Below are positions 33,075-42,500 of a DNA stretch of 54,863 nt, piece by piece. The notes under the pieces were generated by a model. It had not been told where the DNA came from and did no database searches. It saw only the letters and a program-made list of their open reading frames with translations. Source of the DNA: Planctomycetota bacterium (GTDB lineage: Bacteria; Planctomycetota; UBA8108; SXIK01); assembly GCA_016209535.1 (NCBI GenBank), contig JACQVW010000236.1, forward strand, positions 1-54,863, read 5' to 3'. Within the stretch, counting starts at the first letter, position 1. Every line of letters starts with the position of its first letter. Made by a program: the position numbers and the translations under genes.

Positions 33075-33548
33075 TCAGGCGTCAAACACCATGTCGAGCT
33101 GCCGGTCCTTCTCGTCGCCCGGCCCCACGAGGCCAAGGTCGGACCACGCCGGAAGCTCCGCGGCTTCCACTCCCGGCGCCGGCAGGAGCCAGAAGATCCC
33201 CAGGGGGTGGATGAGCCCGATGGGGAAGCGCTCGTCCGGGACCACGGCGAGCCCGCGGAGCTTCTCCGCGAGCGCCTTCAGCTTGCCGCCTTCCTTCTTC
33301 CCCTGCGGGTGGACCAGGAGGAGCTCCTGGGCGAGCGGGCCGGGGTCCCGGAGCCGGGCCGAGGCCTCCTGGATCGCGTGCTCGTCGAGCTCGCGGCCCG
33401 CGAGCTCGACCTTCTCGAAACCGAGCTTCAAGCGCAGGCTCTCGGCCTGCGCCACGATCTGCTGGGGCGTGGCGTTGGGGCCGAGCCGCAGCTTGCCGAA
33501 GTAGTTGAAGACGTAAGGGTTGGTCCCGCGTTCCCATCGCAGCGGCAT
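33075..33548 (-). CDS. Degenerate J-domain-like protein
   Basis: This 157-residue protein starts at the ATG at 33546-33548, two bases after the stop of the upstream TPR gene, with GGAG 9 bases upstream; a TTG at 33563 is a weaker choice. The first 70 residues look like a J-domain (NPYVFNYFGKLRLGPNATPQQIVAQAESLRLKL, then AIQEASARLRDP): helix I, the PNATPQQI turn and helix II are in place. The HPD triad that activates Hsp70 is absent. The second half (VVPDERFPIGLIHPLGIFWLLP) is not recognised. Placed directly before two Hsp70 genes, it is probably a partner or docking protein for them that does not stimulate ATPase activity in the standard way. Confidence 0.6.
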   Translation of the reverse strand: MPLRWERGTNPYVFNYFGKLRLGPNATPQQIVAQAESLRLKLGFEKVELAGRELDEHAIQEASARLRDPGPLAQELLLVHPQGKKEGGKLKALAEKLRGLAVVPDERFPIGLIHPLGIFWLLPAPGVEAAELPAWSDLGLVGPGDEKDRQLDMVFDA

Positions 33549-33550
33549 GG

Positions 33551-36178
33551 CTAGTCGCTCCAACTCCGGCCCAGAGGTCCCCCTCCGAAGCCGAGCATCT
33601 GCTTGAGGATCTCCAGGTTCTGCCGGGCGTGCTGGTTCTGGGGGTCGAGCTGGACCGCCTCCTGCAGGCGGGCCAGAGCCTTCACGAGGGCCGCCATGTC
33701 ACCGCGCGGCCCGGCCTCGTTGACCTCTTCCACGGCGGCCCCCGCGAGCACCATGGAGAGCTCCTTCTTCAAGGCCGGCGCGCCGCCGGGCACGCTCGAC
33801 TTCGAGGCATCGATGGCCTCCCGCAGGAGCCGGATGGCTGCCTCGGCGTCGCCCCCGTTGAACACTTGGACCGCCTGCTGCTGGAGGTCGTGCGCCCGGG
33901 CGTTCCCGTGAGCTCGGATGACCTCCGAGCCCCGCTCGAGATTCGTCAAGGCGGCCAGGTTGTCCCGCGCCCCCTGGTTCGCGCCGTCCAGCGAGACGGC
34001 CTCCTCCAACATCCTCCTGGCGCGGGCCAGGGCCGCCGCGCTGGGGGCGTCCCCCAAAGCGTTGACGGCGCTCACGGCGGCCCCGGCGAGCACCATCGAC
34101 AGGTCCTTCTTCAGGGCCGGCGCGCCGCCGGGCATCTCCGGCTTCGAGGCCTCCAGCGCCTCGCGCAAGAGCCGGATGGCCTCCTCGAACCGCTGCGCGG
34201 TGAAGGCCTCGACGGCATTCTGCCGGAGCCCGTGAGCGCGAGCGTTGCCGTGCACCGCGATCCCCTCGATCCTCGCGGCCACGCCCTTCCGGAGGTCTGC
34301 CGCCTCCACGACGCGCTGGGCCTTCGGCGCCGCCTGAGCCGCCTCGTCGAGCATGGCCTTGGCGCGCCGGAGCGCCTCCAAGCTGGGGTGCGCTCCCGCG
34401 TCGGAGAGCACATTCATGGCGGCGTCGGTCAAGACCAGCGCGAGGTCCTCCTTCAGGGCTGGGGCCCCGTGCGGCAACCCCGGCTTCGCGGATGCCTCGA
34501 TGGCCTTGCGCAGCAGCCGAGCGGCCTCCTCGTGCCGCCCGGCGTTGTACGCGTCCACGGACTCGCCACGGAGGCGCGCGGCAGGCCCGGTCCCAAACCG
34601 TCGCGTCAGATCCTCGGCAGTGCGGATGCTCCCCTCCAGGTCGTCCCCCGCCTTGCGCGCCGCCGCGTCCTGGCCGGCCTCCCGCCGGAAGGCCGCCAGG
34701 TCCCGCCTCGCCTTCTCGAACTCGTCGAGAGCGGCGAGGCACTGCGCCCTGAGGAAGAAGACGGTCCCTCCCGCCGTGCCCTTCGGCGCCGCCCGGTCCA
34801 ACAGCTTCAAGGCTTCGCCGAACCTCTGGGCGTTCATGTGCTCGCCGGCCTCGTGGATCAGCTCCTGGACCTCGAGCTGGACGAGCGTCTGCTGGAGGAG
34901 GCTACGGCCCTCCTCGAAGGCCTGGACCTCGCGGGGGTCGGCCACGGCCTCGTCGGGGGCGAGGCGCAGCCCGGCGTGGCAGACCTCCTTGGCGGCCGCG
35001 AAATCCTCGAGGAGGCCGTAGGCGTTCGCGAGGACGAAGTGGGCGTGCAGGGAGAGCCCCTTCCGCGACCGCACGGCGTCGCACCGGGCGCGGGCACCCG
35101 GCGCCTTCGCGACGACGGCCTCGCGGGCCAGGCGGGCGTGCACCTCTCCGATCGCCTTCTCGCAGCGCTTCGTGTCGGGGTCGCCGGCGATGCCGCCACG
35201 GGCGCCCTGCTCGTAGAAATGCAACGCGTCCTGAAGACCCTCGAGGGCGCAAAACACGTCCCCCACCACGCGGTACCAGAGGCTGAGCTTCTGCCGGACG
35301 TCGTCGTCGAGGCTCCCGGCCTGCGGGACGAGCTGGTCGAGGTAGGGCCGCCAGGCCTGCGCGGCGTGCTGCATCGTCTCGAGGAGCGACGTCCGCTTCG
35401 GCGAGGGCTCCTCACCGAGGGCCTGGAGGTCGGTGTACCAGGCGCGCAAGAGCCGCACCTCGAGACGAAGTGCGTCCTCCAGGGCCGGGACGTAGCCCGG
35501 GTCCTTCTCCAGGTAGGCGCGGATGGCCTTCAGCCCCACGTCGATCACGTCGGGGTTCAGCTCGTCAGGGCTCCACACGTTCGGAGGCACCAGCGCGGTG
35601 ACTCGAGCGTAAGTGCACTTGCGCACCTTGGCGAGCGCCTCCTCGGGGAACGGGGAGCTCCGCGCCGCCGCCACGTGGTACTGGGCGCGGAAGTTCTTCG
35701 TGGCTCCGTCGAAGGCGATGTCGTAGTGCACCTGGAGCAGGATCTCCGGGAGCTGCTCCCGCAGCCGGTCGACGGGATCCCGCTTCGCGCCCCTCGAGGC
35801 CCTGTCGGCGATGCGGGCCCAAAACGCATCGGCCTTCCACAGGCCGTGCCATAGCTTCAGGGCCTCCTCCCAGTCGGCGTTCGCCTTGGCCGGCTCCTTC
35901 CCGGCCTCGAGGTCGAAGGCCCGGGCATGGTGGAGGATCGCCAGGTGGTGGAGGGTCAAGAGGTCGCCCGGATCCCTCCGGTGCAGGTCCGTCCAGACCC
36001 GGAAGGCCTCCTTGTCATAGGGGACCTTCACGCAGCCCATGGGGTCCACGTGCAGGGCGCGCAGGGCGATGCGGTGCGGGTCCATCGCCACGTCCACCTC
36101 CCCGGCGATCGACTGGAGGAGCTCGGTCACCTGCCGCGCCTGGGTCTCGTGCTCTGGGCCGAATCGGGATAGGGTCAT
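33551..36178 (-). CDS. 875-residue TPR protein with three 110-residue repeats
   Basis: There is no signal peptide or membrane helix. The N-terminal half is a helical, TPR-like array (for example PGDLLTLHHLAILHHARAF, EGLQDALHFYEQGARG, LSLHAHFVLANAYGLLEDFAAAKEVCHAGLRLAP). From about residue 535 to 860 three long units of about 110 residues repeat. Each has a TPR helix pair (FEEAIRLLREALEAS), then a conserved block P-x-GAPALK(K/E)(D/E)L-x-(M/L)VL-x-x-AA, then L-x-x-A-x-x-x-L-x-EA. Units two and three are nearly identical in this block. TPR arrays often bind Hsp70/Hsp90 tails. It lies 3 bases after the kinase gene and before the J-like gene, which suits an adaptor between kinase and chaperone. 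Confidence 0.8.
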   Translation of the reverse strand: MTLSRFGPEHETQARQVTELLQSIAGEVDVAMDPHRIALRALHVDPMGCVKVPYDKEAFRVWTDLHRRDPGDLLTLHHLAILHHARAFDLEAGKEPAKANADWEEALKLWHGLWKADAFWARIADRASRGAKRDPVDRLREQLPEILLQVHYDIAFDGATKNFRAQYHVAAARSSPFPEEALAKVRKCTYARVTALVPPNVWSPDELNPDVIDVGLKAIRAYLEKDPGYVPALEDALRLEVRLLRAWYTDLQALGEEPSPKRTSLLETMQHAAQAWRPYLDQLVPQAGSLDDDVRQKLSLWYRVVGDVFCALEGLQDALHFYEQGARGGIAGDPDTKRCEKAIGEVHARLAREAVVAKAPGARARCDAVRSRKGLSLHAHFVLANAYGLLEDFAAAKEVCHAGLRLAPDEAVADPREVQAFEEGRSLLQQTLVQLEVQELIHEAGEHMNAQRFGEALKLLDRAAPKGTAGGTVFFLRAQCLAALDEFEKARRDLAAFRREAGQDAAARKAGDDLEGSIRTAEDLTRRFGTGPAARLRGESVDAYNAGRHEEAARLLRKAIEASAKPGLPHGAPALKEDLALVLTDAAMNVLSDAGAHPSLEALRRAKAMLDEAAQAAPKAQRVVEAADLRKGVAARIEGIAVHGNARAHGLRQNAVEAFTAQRFEEAIRLLREALEASKPEMPGGAPALKKDLSMVLAGAAVSAVNALGDAPSAAALARARRMLEEAVSLDGANQGARDNLAALTNLERGSEVIRAHGNARAHDLQQQAVQVFNGGDAEAAIRLLREAIDASKSSVPGGAPALKKELSMVLAGAAVEEVNEAGPRGDMAALVKALARLQEAVQLDPQNQHARQNLEILKQMLGFGGGPLGRSWSD

Positions 36179-36181
36179 CGA

Positions 36182-37558
36182 TCAGTTCCTGCTCTGGGGG
36201 CTCCTCGGTCGCGTGCCCTGGAGCTTCCGCGCGTTCTCCCGGAGGCTACCTGCCAGGGGGCCGAAGCCCAACGCCTCGTAGGCGTCGGCCATGGCAAGGA
36301 AGACCTCGGGCTCGTCAGGGAATACAGACTGCGCGGCCTCGCAGGTGTCCAGCGCCTCCTGGCCGCGTCCGAGCTGGAGGCAGCACTCGACGAGGAGGAG
36401 GCGGGCCTTGAGGAAGCGCGGGTGCTCGGCCGCGACGCTCCGGGCCAAGGCGGCGGCCTTGGCAGCCTCGCCGCGCTCGAGGAGGGCCCGGGCGTTCGCG
36501 ATCCGCGTCTCGGGCGGCTCCCGGGCCGCCGCCTCCGGTGGAGGGGGTGGGGGCGCGGCCGGCGGCACGGCGCCTCCCCTCCGGTAGGCATCGAGGTCGC
36601 TCAGGAGGGTCCGGGCGTTGGGGTAGCGCTCGGACTGGCGGAAGGCGAGGCACCTCCGGAGCATCGCCTCGAGCGCGGGGTGCTTCTCCATCTCCGGGTT
36701 GATCGCCGAGGGCGGCGGGATGCCCTCACCGCCTGCTAGAGGTCCCCCTCCTCGCGGCCCGCGGGAGAAGACGGGCCGCTTCCTCGCCTCGTGCTGGGCG
36801 CGGACGTAGCCCTGCGAGTCCCCGTCGCCGTACTCCTCGAGGCCGGCCTCCTCGAAGGGCTGCCGGCCCGTGAGCATCTCGTAGAGCAGGATGCCCGTCT
36901 GGTACACGTCCGCCGGCGGGCCGCCCGCGCCGCCGAGGAGCGTCTCTGGGGCCTGGTAGGTGACGACGCCGCCCTTCGATCCCACGGGCATGCGGGCCGC
37001 GAGGCCGAAGTCCGTGAGGACCAGGTGACTCTCGCCGACGAGGATCAGGTTGCCCGGGTGGAGGTCCCCGTGCACCGCGGGGACCTCGAGGGTGTGCATC
37101 CAGGCGAGGGGCACCAGGATCTGGCGGAGGAAGCCGAGCGCCGTCTCGACCGGCATACCGGCCTCGCTCCACCTCGCGATGGGGCTCTTGAGCGTCTTCC
37201 GGCCCGGGACGAGCTTCATGGCCACGAAGGCCCGCTTGCCCAGAGGCGTCTCAAGGACTCCCATGTCGTGGACCTGGACCAGGTGCTGCGCCACGTCCGC
37301 GGGGCACTTCTCCGTCTCCTGGAAGCTGACGAGGGTCACCACGTCGGAGAGGACCTCGCCAAGGTTGCGGCTCGAGGGGCTCTCGGCCTCGAAGAGCTTG
37401 AGCGCCACCTCGCGGAGGGCGCGGCCGAAGACGAGCTGGCGCGCTCGGTAGACGGCGCCGAAGTTGCCCGCGCCGAGGAGCTCTCGCAGGTCGAAGCGGT
37501 CCGAGAGCACCGTTCCGCCCGGGAAGTCGGCGACGCGCGGCATCCCCTCAGCGCTCAC
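36182..37558 (-). CDS. Ser/Thr protein kinase with C-terminal TPR domain
   Basis: This 458-residue kinase is read from a GTG at 37558, behind GGGAGG with 6-base spacing and overlapping the AAA+ gene by 11 bases; an ATG at 37543 is the alternative but has no spaced ribosome-binding site. The kinase (20-320) has LGAGNFGAVY, the ATP lysine K54 in VALKLFE, catalytic HGDLHPGNLIL (D165), DFG at 183-185 and APE in YQAPETLLGG, so it should be active. An insertion near 270-300 separates subdomains. A proline-rich linker (PPAAPPPPPP) leads to two or three TPRs (about 360-450). It is cytoplasmic, with no membrane helix. The kinase may phosphorylate operon partners or sense TPR ligands. Confidence 0.9.
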   Translation of the reverse strand: MSAEGMPRVADFPGGTVLSDRFDLRELLGAGNFGAVYRARQLVFGRALREVALKLFEAESPSSRNLGEVLSDVVTLVSFQETEKCPADVAQHLVQVHDMGVLETPLGKRAFVAMKLVPGRKTLKSPIARWSEAGMPVETALGFLRQILVPLAWMHTLEVPAVHGDLHPGNLILVGESHLVLTDFGLAARMPVGSKGGVVTYQAPETLLGGAGGPPADVYQTGILLYEMLTGRQPFEEAGLEEYGDGDSQGYVRAQHEARKRPVFSRGPRGGGPLAGGEGIPPPSAINPEMEKHPALEAMLRRCLAFRQSERYPNARTLLSDLDAYRRGGAVPPAAPPPPPPEAAAREPPETRIANARALLERGEAAKAAALARSVAAEHPRFLKARLLLVECCLQLGRGQEALDTCEAAQSVFPDEPEVFLAMADAYEALGFGPLAGSLRENARKLQGTRPRSPQSRN

Positions 37559-39548
37559 CGCGCACCTCCCTCGGGGCCACCCCGTCGACCACCGCGGACT
37601 CCAGCACCACCGTCTCCTCGTCCTTCTTGCTCGCAACGAGCTTCGACGGCCCGACCAGCCCTCCATCCACGCCGTCGCCACAGAGCAGATCGATCGCCGG
37701 CGTGACGATGAATTGGTTGATAGCCCTCGGGGCGCCGCGGGCGCCCTCGTCCAAGCTGCGGCCGAAGGTCCTCTCCGCCAGGAAGGTCCGCACGTCCTCC
37801 TGCACCTCGATCGTCACGCCTTTCAGCTTCTGGAACTTCTCGAGCTCCCGCTCGAGCACGCCATCGACGATCTTGCGGCAGGTCGCTGGGGTCAGGGGCA
37901 GGAAGGTGATCCGCTCGTCCAGGCGGCCCAGGAACTCGGGCCGGAAGCGCCGCTTTCGCAGTTCCCTCATGGCGGCCCGGAAGAGCTTGTCGGGCAAGCT
38001 TGCAGGATTCTGTAGCTCACCGGGATGCGCACGGAGCCAGATCTGGCCTGCGTTCGTCGTCATTACGATGATGCACTTCCTGCCGTCGCGCACGGGGCCC
38101 GCGGGGTCGCTGATGACGCCCTCGTCGGCGAAGCGGAGGAGGGTGTCGAAGACCTGGGTATCCGCCTTCTCGATCTCGTCGAAGAGGACCACGCACTCCG
38201 GCTTGTCGCGGAGACCGTTGGTGAGCTTCCCCTCACCGTAGCCCACGTACCCGGGGGGGGCGCCGATGAAGCCGCTCATGGACTCCTTCGTCTTGAATTG
38301 CCCCATCTCGAGGAAGATCAGGGAGTCCTCGTCGCCGTAGACGTAGCGCGCCAGCTCCTTCGCGAGCTGCGTCTTTCCGACGCCTGTGGGGCCCAGGAAG
38401 AGGAAGACCGCCGCCGGGCGGCCGTCCCTGGGGAGCCCGAAGCGCAGGCGCTTCACCCAGGGGACGACCCTCTCGATCGCGGCCTCCTGGCCGCAGATCC
38501 GCCTTTTCATGCTCTCCTCGATCTCTCGCAGCGAAAAGCGCTGGCCCGACTTCACCTCCTCCTCCTCGGGCTCGGAGGACTCCAGGTGCTCCCGCAGGCC
38601 GTCGAGGACGAGCGCCTTCCCCGGCGGGAAGAGGCGCGCGAGCTCCTTCGTCTGGGAGGCGGCGAAGGCCCTCGCGATGTCCAGCTCGGCCATTCCGCGG
38701 GCGCCGCGCCCGCGCGCCCCGGCGCCGGCGTCCCGGAGCACGCCCTGCACGCTCTCGAAGACGAGGTCCTTGCGCAAGGCGAGGTCGTCGTTCCGCTTCC
38801 TCCCCGGATGCGTCAGCTCCCGCGCCAGGACCGCGTGCAGGTCCCGTCGGACGTCGATGCCCCGAGCTGCGAGGGCGCTGGCCAGCGGGCTCGAGTCCTT
38901 GCCGAGGAGGGTGTAGAGCATGTGGCGGCTCGTGACCTTCTTCGCGCCCAGGCTGGCGGCGTCCTCGGCCATCCGGAGGCAGAAGCTCCAGCCGCTGGGC
39001 TCGAAGGCACTGGCGACGAGCTGCCCCTCGGCGGTGAAGACCTCGTTGCCTTGCGGCAGGTCGTCCTGGCCCACGTGCTTCTTGAGCTTCTCGAGGCCCT
39101 CCTCGCCGAGCCAGAGCTCGAGCACCCGGTCGAGGTCCGAGTCCTCCGCCGCGAGGAGCCCCCGGGTGAGGAGCCTGTCCGTGACCTTCCCCGCTCCCGC
39201 GTGACGCTCCGCCGCCTCGAGCATGCGGAGGACGGGGGGGGGCACGACCGCCGAGGTCAGTCTCTGCGGCAGCTTGGCCCCCGGCACGGGGGCCGACGGG
39301 CACGCGTCCTCGAGGGTCTCGAGGAAGTCCTCAGGCTTCTTGCCCCTCCGGTCGATCAGCCATGTCCGGGCGATGGTGCCCGGGGCCTTCAAGAGGCAGT
39401 AGAGCCAGTCGCGGAGCTCGACCCGGCGGCGGCCGTGGGTCATGGCCTCGGCCAGGACCCTGTGGCCCCCCTGCGTTCCCGGTCCGAGCACCGAAGCGAG
39501 GACCGGGTCGAAGGCATCGATCTTGAGTCCCGTCTCGTCGAGCAGCAT
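37548..39548 (-). CDS. Hsp100-like AAA+ ATPase with a single D2-type module
   Basis: This 666-residue protein starts at the ATG at 39546-39548 behind AGGAGGT with 6-base spacing; the longer open frame upstream is antisense-type shadow of the TPR gene. Residues 1-310 hold two helical units resembling Clp N-domain repeats (MAEDAASLGAKKVTSRHML). Residues 340-640 are a ClpB/ClpA-D2 AAA+ module: Walker A GPTGVGKT (386-393), pore loop GYVGYGEG (433-440), Walker B VVLFDEIEKAD, sensor 1 TTNAG, arginine finger in FLGRLDER (R542), and sensor 2 in GARGAPRAI. The D1 ring and the ClpB middle coiled coil are missing, so it cannot be a standard ClpB. No ClpP-binding tripeptide (IGF/L) is obvious. It probably forms a single-ring unfoldase working with the Hsp70 pair. 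Confidence 0.88.
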   Translation of the reverse strand: MLLDETGLKIDAFDPVLASVLGPGTQGGHRVLAEAMTHGRRRVELRDWLYCLLKAPGTIARTWLIDRRGKKPEDFLETLEDACPSAPVPGAKLPQRLTSAVVPPPVLRMLEAAERHAGAGKVTDRLLTRGLLAAEDSDLDRVLELWLGEEGLEKLKKHVGQDDLPQGNEVFTAEGQLVASAFEPSGWSFCLRMAEDAASLGAKKVTSRHMLYTLLGKDSSPLASALAARGIDVRRDLHAVLARELTHPGRKRNDDLALRKDLVFESVQGVLRDAGAGARGRGARGMAELDIARAFAASQTKELARLFPPGKALVLDGLREHLESSEPEEEEVKSGQRFSLREIEESMKRRICGQEAAIERVVPWVKRLRFGLPRDGRPAAVFLFLGPTGVGKTQLAKELARYVYGDEDSLIFLEMGQFKTKESMSGFIGAPPGYVGYGEGKLTNGLRDKPECVVLFDEIEKADTQVFDTLLRFADEGVISDPAGPVRDGRKCIIVMTTNAGQIWLRAHPGELQNPASLPDKLFRAAMRELRKRRFRPEFLGRLDERITFLPLTPATCRKIVDGVLERELEKFQKLKGVTIEVQEDVRTFLAERTFGRSLDEGARGAPRAINQFIVTPAIDLLCGDGVDGGLVGPSKLVASKKDEETVVLESAVVDGVAPREVRGER

Positions 39549-39559
39549 GGGCCGACCTC

Positions 39560-42500
39560 CTATCCTCCCTTCGTGACGTCCGCCGCGATGATCTCCTGGA
39601 GGGCGCTCCTGGCCTTCCGTTCTCCCTCCCTCGCCTTGGCGAGGTCGCCTTTCACCACGCTCTCGGCCGTCTCCCGGGCGTACGCGAGGCCGATCAGGAG
39701 CCGGACGCGCGGATCGGCCAGGTCGGCGACGCAAGCCGGGAGGTCGTCCTTCAGGAGCTTGGACCACCGCTTCGCCCGGAAGTGCGCCGAGGCCGCCGCG
39801 AGCCAGAGGTCCACGTCCGCGGGCAGGCGGTCCAGGATCGGCTCGAGCCTCGAGTAGGCCTCGAGGTAGTCGGCGTCGCGGCAGTGGAGCCACGCGCAGA
39901 TGGCTCCGAGGAGCGCCGCCGGCTCCTCGCGCCAGGCCGCCGCGCTCCCCCGACCGGTCCCGAGCGCCGCCAGGACCTCGCCGGCGGCCTCGGCTCTGCG
40001 CGCCGGGTCCGCGGCCCACAGCCCGGCGACGCTCGCGCCCGGCCAGGGCGCCAGCTCCCGCCACGAGCCCGGATCGAAGGAGGGTGGCGACCGCCCGATC
40101 TCCACGGCCCGGGCGAGGAGGTAACGCCAGCGCCGGAGCACGGCGTCCTCGGTGGAAGGGAACGCCAGGTCCAGCTCCTCGAGGCAGGTCGCGGCCTCGC
40201 CGATCGATTCCATGGACACGCGCCCGGCCCTCGCCTTCTCGAGGAGGCGCCGCTCGGCCTCGAACCAGTTCGTCCTGTCGTCGCGCCCTCGCCCCGTCTC
40301 CTCCCAGACCTTGCGAGCCTCCCGGGCGATCGCGTCGTGCGCCGGTGCCTCGACGGGCCGCCAGACCCGCGAGAGGACCCGCCAGGCCTTGAGCACGAGA
40401 CGCGTCCGCAGGCTCGAGGGAGCGCCCTCCAGGGCCCGCCCGGCGAGGGCCTCCCACGCGCCCTGGAGCTTGCCCGCCTCGAGCAGGCGCCGGGCGTAGA
40501 GCTGAACGAAGGGGAGGGCCCCGCGGGAGCCGCCTCCCAACGAATCCACCTCCCTGCGCAGGCCGCCGAGGCCCGCTGCGGGCCAGGAGAGGATCCGGTG
40601 GAGGCTCGCGTAGGGCGCGCACCAGCCGATGGACTTGCCGCCGCGCTCGAGGAGCTCACCGACCTTCTCGCCGGAACCGCCCGCCGTCGATCCCGCCGCG
40701 TAGGCGCGCCGGACCAGGATGCGGCCCAGGCGCGCCGAGGTCACGGGGTCACCGGCGGAGGCGCGCAGCGCCTTGCGGTGCATGCGCTCGGCCTCCGCGT
40801 CGTTCCCGCGCCGCTCCTCGAGGGCGGCGGCGAGGCGGAGCGCCGCGAGCCGGTAGGGCGTCTCGACGCCGGGGAAGGCCGCATCGAACGCGTCGAAGGA
40901 GTCGAGGAGCCGCCGCGCCTCCTCCGCCTGGCCCCGCCGCTCGAGGAGGAGGGCCCGAGCGTAGAGGATGCCGGGGAAACGCGGCGGCAGGTCCGCGATC
41001 CAGCGGCCGGCGGCCTCCAGGTCCCCGTCGCGAAGGGCGAGGACCGCGAGCTGCGCGCGAGCCTCGAGCCCCTTGGGCCCGCCGGCGACCGCCACGAGGG
41101 ACTCTCTCGCTTCCGCGGGGCGCTCCTCCGCCACGGCGACGCCGCGCCAGTACCGGAGCGCCGGCAGCCACCAGGCTCGGCAGAGCGGCGGGAGGCTCCG
41201 CTCGACGTGGGCGATCAGCTCGTCGAACCGGTGCGAGGCGGAGCGGCCTCGGCCGTTCGCGATCTCGTGACGCGCCGCGGTCATGTCAGCCTCGAGCCTC
41301 AGCTCCTCGAGGAGCACGTCTCCCGAGACCTCTCCCAGCCCCCAGAGGCCTCGCGCCGCCTCGACATCGCACGAGCTCGCGTCCTCGCGGTGGCCGCGGC
41401 GCCGCGAGGCCCTCAAGGAGGAGAGGACGCGGGCCGCCGCGGACCGGGTGGACTTCACGACCTCGTCGAGGCAGCGGCCGCTCTCCTCGATCAGCTCCCG
41501 GGCGCGGGCCGAGAGACCCGCATCGCCGTAGCCGTAGAGCGCCCACCAGCCCTCGACGGCCCAGGCCACCGCGGGCTGCGACGCGTCCAGCGAGCGGAGG
41601 ACGGCGTCGTCCCCGGCCTCGGCCCAGCGGAGGAGACAGGCGCGCGCGTGGACCCAGCGCACCCAGGCCGGCGGCGCCTCGACCGACGGCGGCGCCTCGG
41701 GAGGGACGGCGCCTTCCGTTCGCTTCGCCAGCACGCCGAGCGCGAAGGCGAGCACCGCAGCGGTCGAGGCCAGCGCGGGGGCGCGGAGGCACCCGTCCTG
41801 GCTCCGGGCGGCCTCCAGGCCGTGAGCCACGGAGGCATCGGCGACCTCGTCGGCGGCCGCGGCGGCTCCCAGGACTCGGAAAGCGGCCTCCTCGAGGAGC
41901 GAGAGGAGCGCGTCCGGGTCCCTCGCGGCCGGCGGAGCCATGCCCGCGAGGAGCCTCGCGACCCGGGCCAGGAAGCGCGCAGGCGACGACGAGGCCACGT
42001 CGGGCACCTCCAGGCGGACCACGGCCTCGGCGTGGCGCCCGTCGATCCAGATCTCCTTCTCGGCGATCCCCACCTCGGCCCAGGGCAGCCTCCCGGCCAG
42101 GCTCCGGAGGGCCTCGCAGAGGGCGGCGCGTCCTGCCACGTCCCCCGGCGGCAGAGGGCTCGTCACCTCGAGGACCGGACGGAGCAGCGAGACCGCCAGC
42201 TCCACCTCCCTCGAGTCGAGGTCGCCATGGCGGGCAAGGATCACCGGGAGAAGGCCGCGCGCCCGCTCGAGCGTGGGCTCGCGATAGAGGTCGATCATGG
42301 GCTCGAGGCGCACCCAAGGCGGCCACCCCTCGCCGTCGGCCGCCACGAACCCCTCCTCCGGCTGCCCGCCGGGGAGGTGAAGGCGGGCCCGCGAGACCCA
42401 GTACCGGGGCGCGATGTCGCCCGGGAGGAGCTGCCTCGCCTCGAGCGCGAGGGTCTCCATGTCGCGCCAGCGCCCCTCCCACTCGGCGGCGCGGGCCCGC

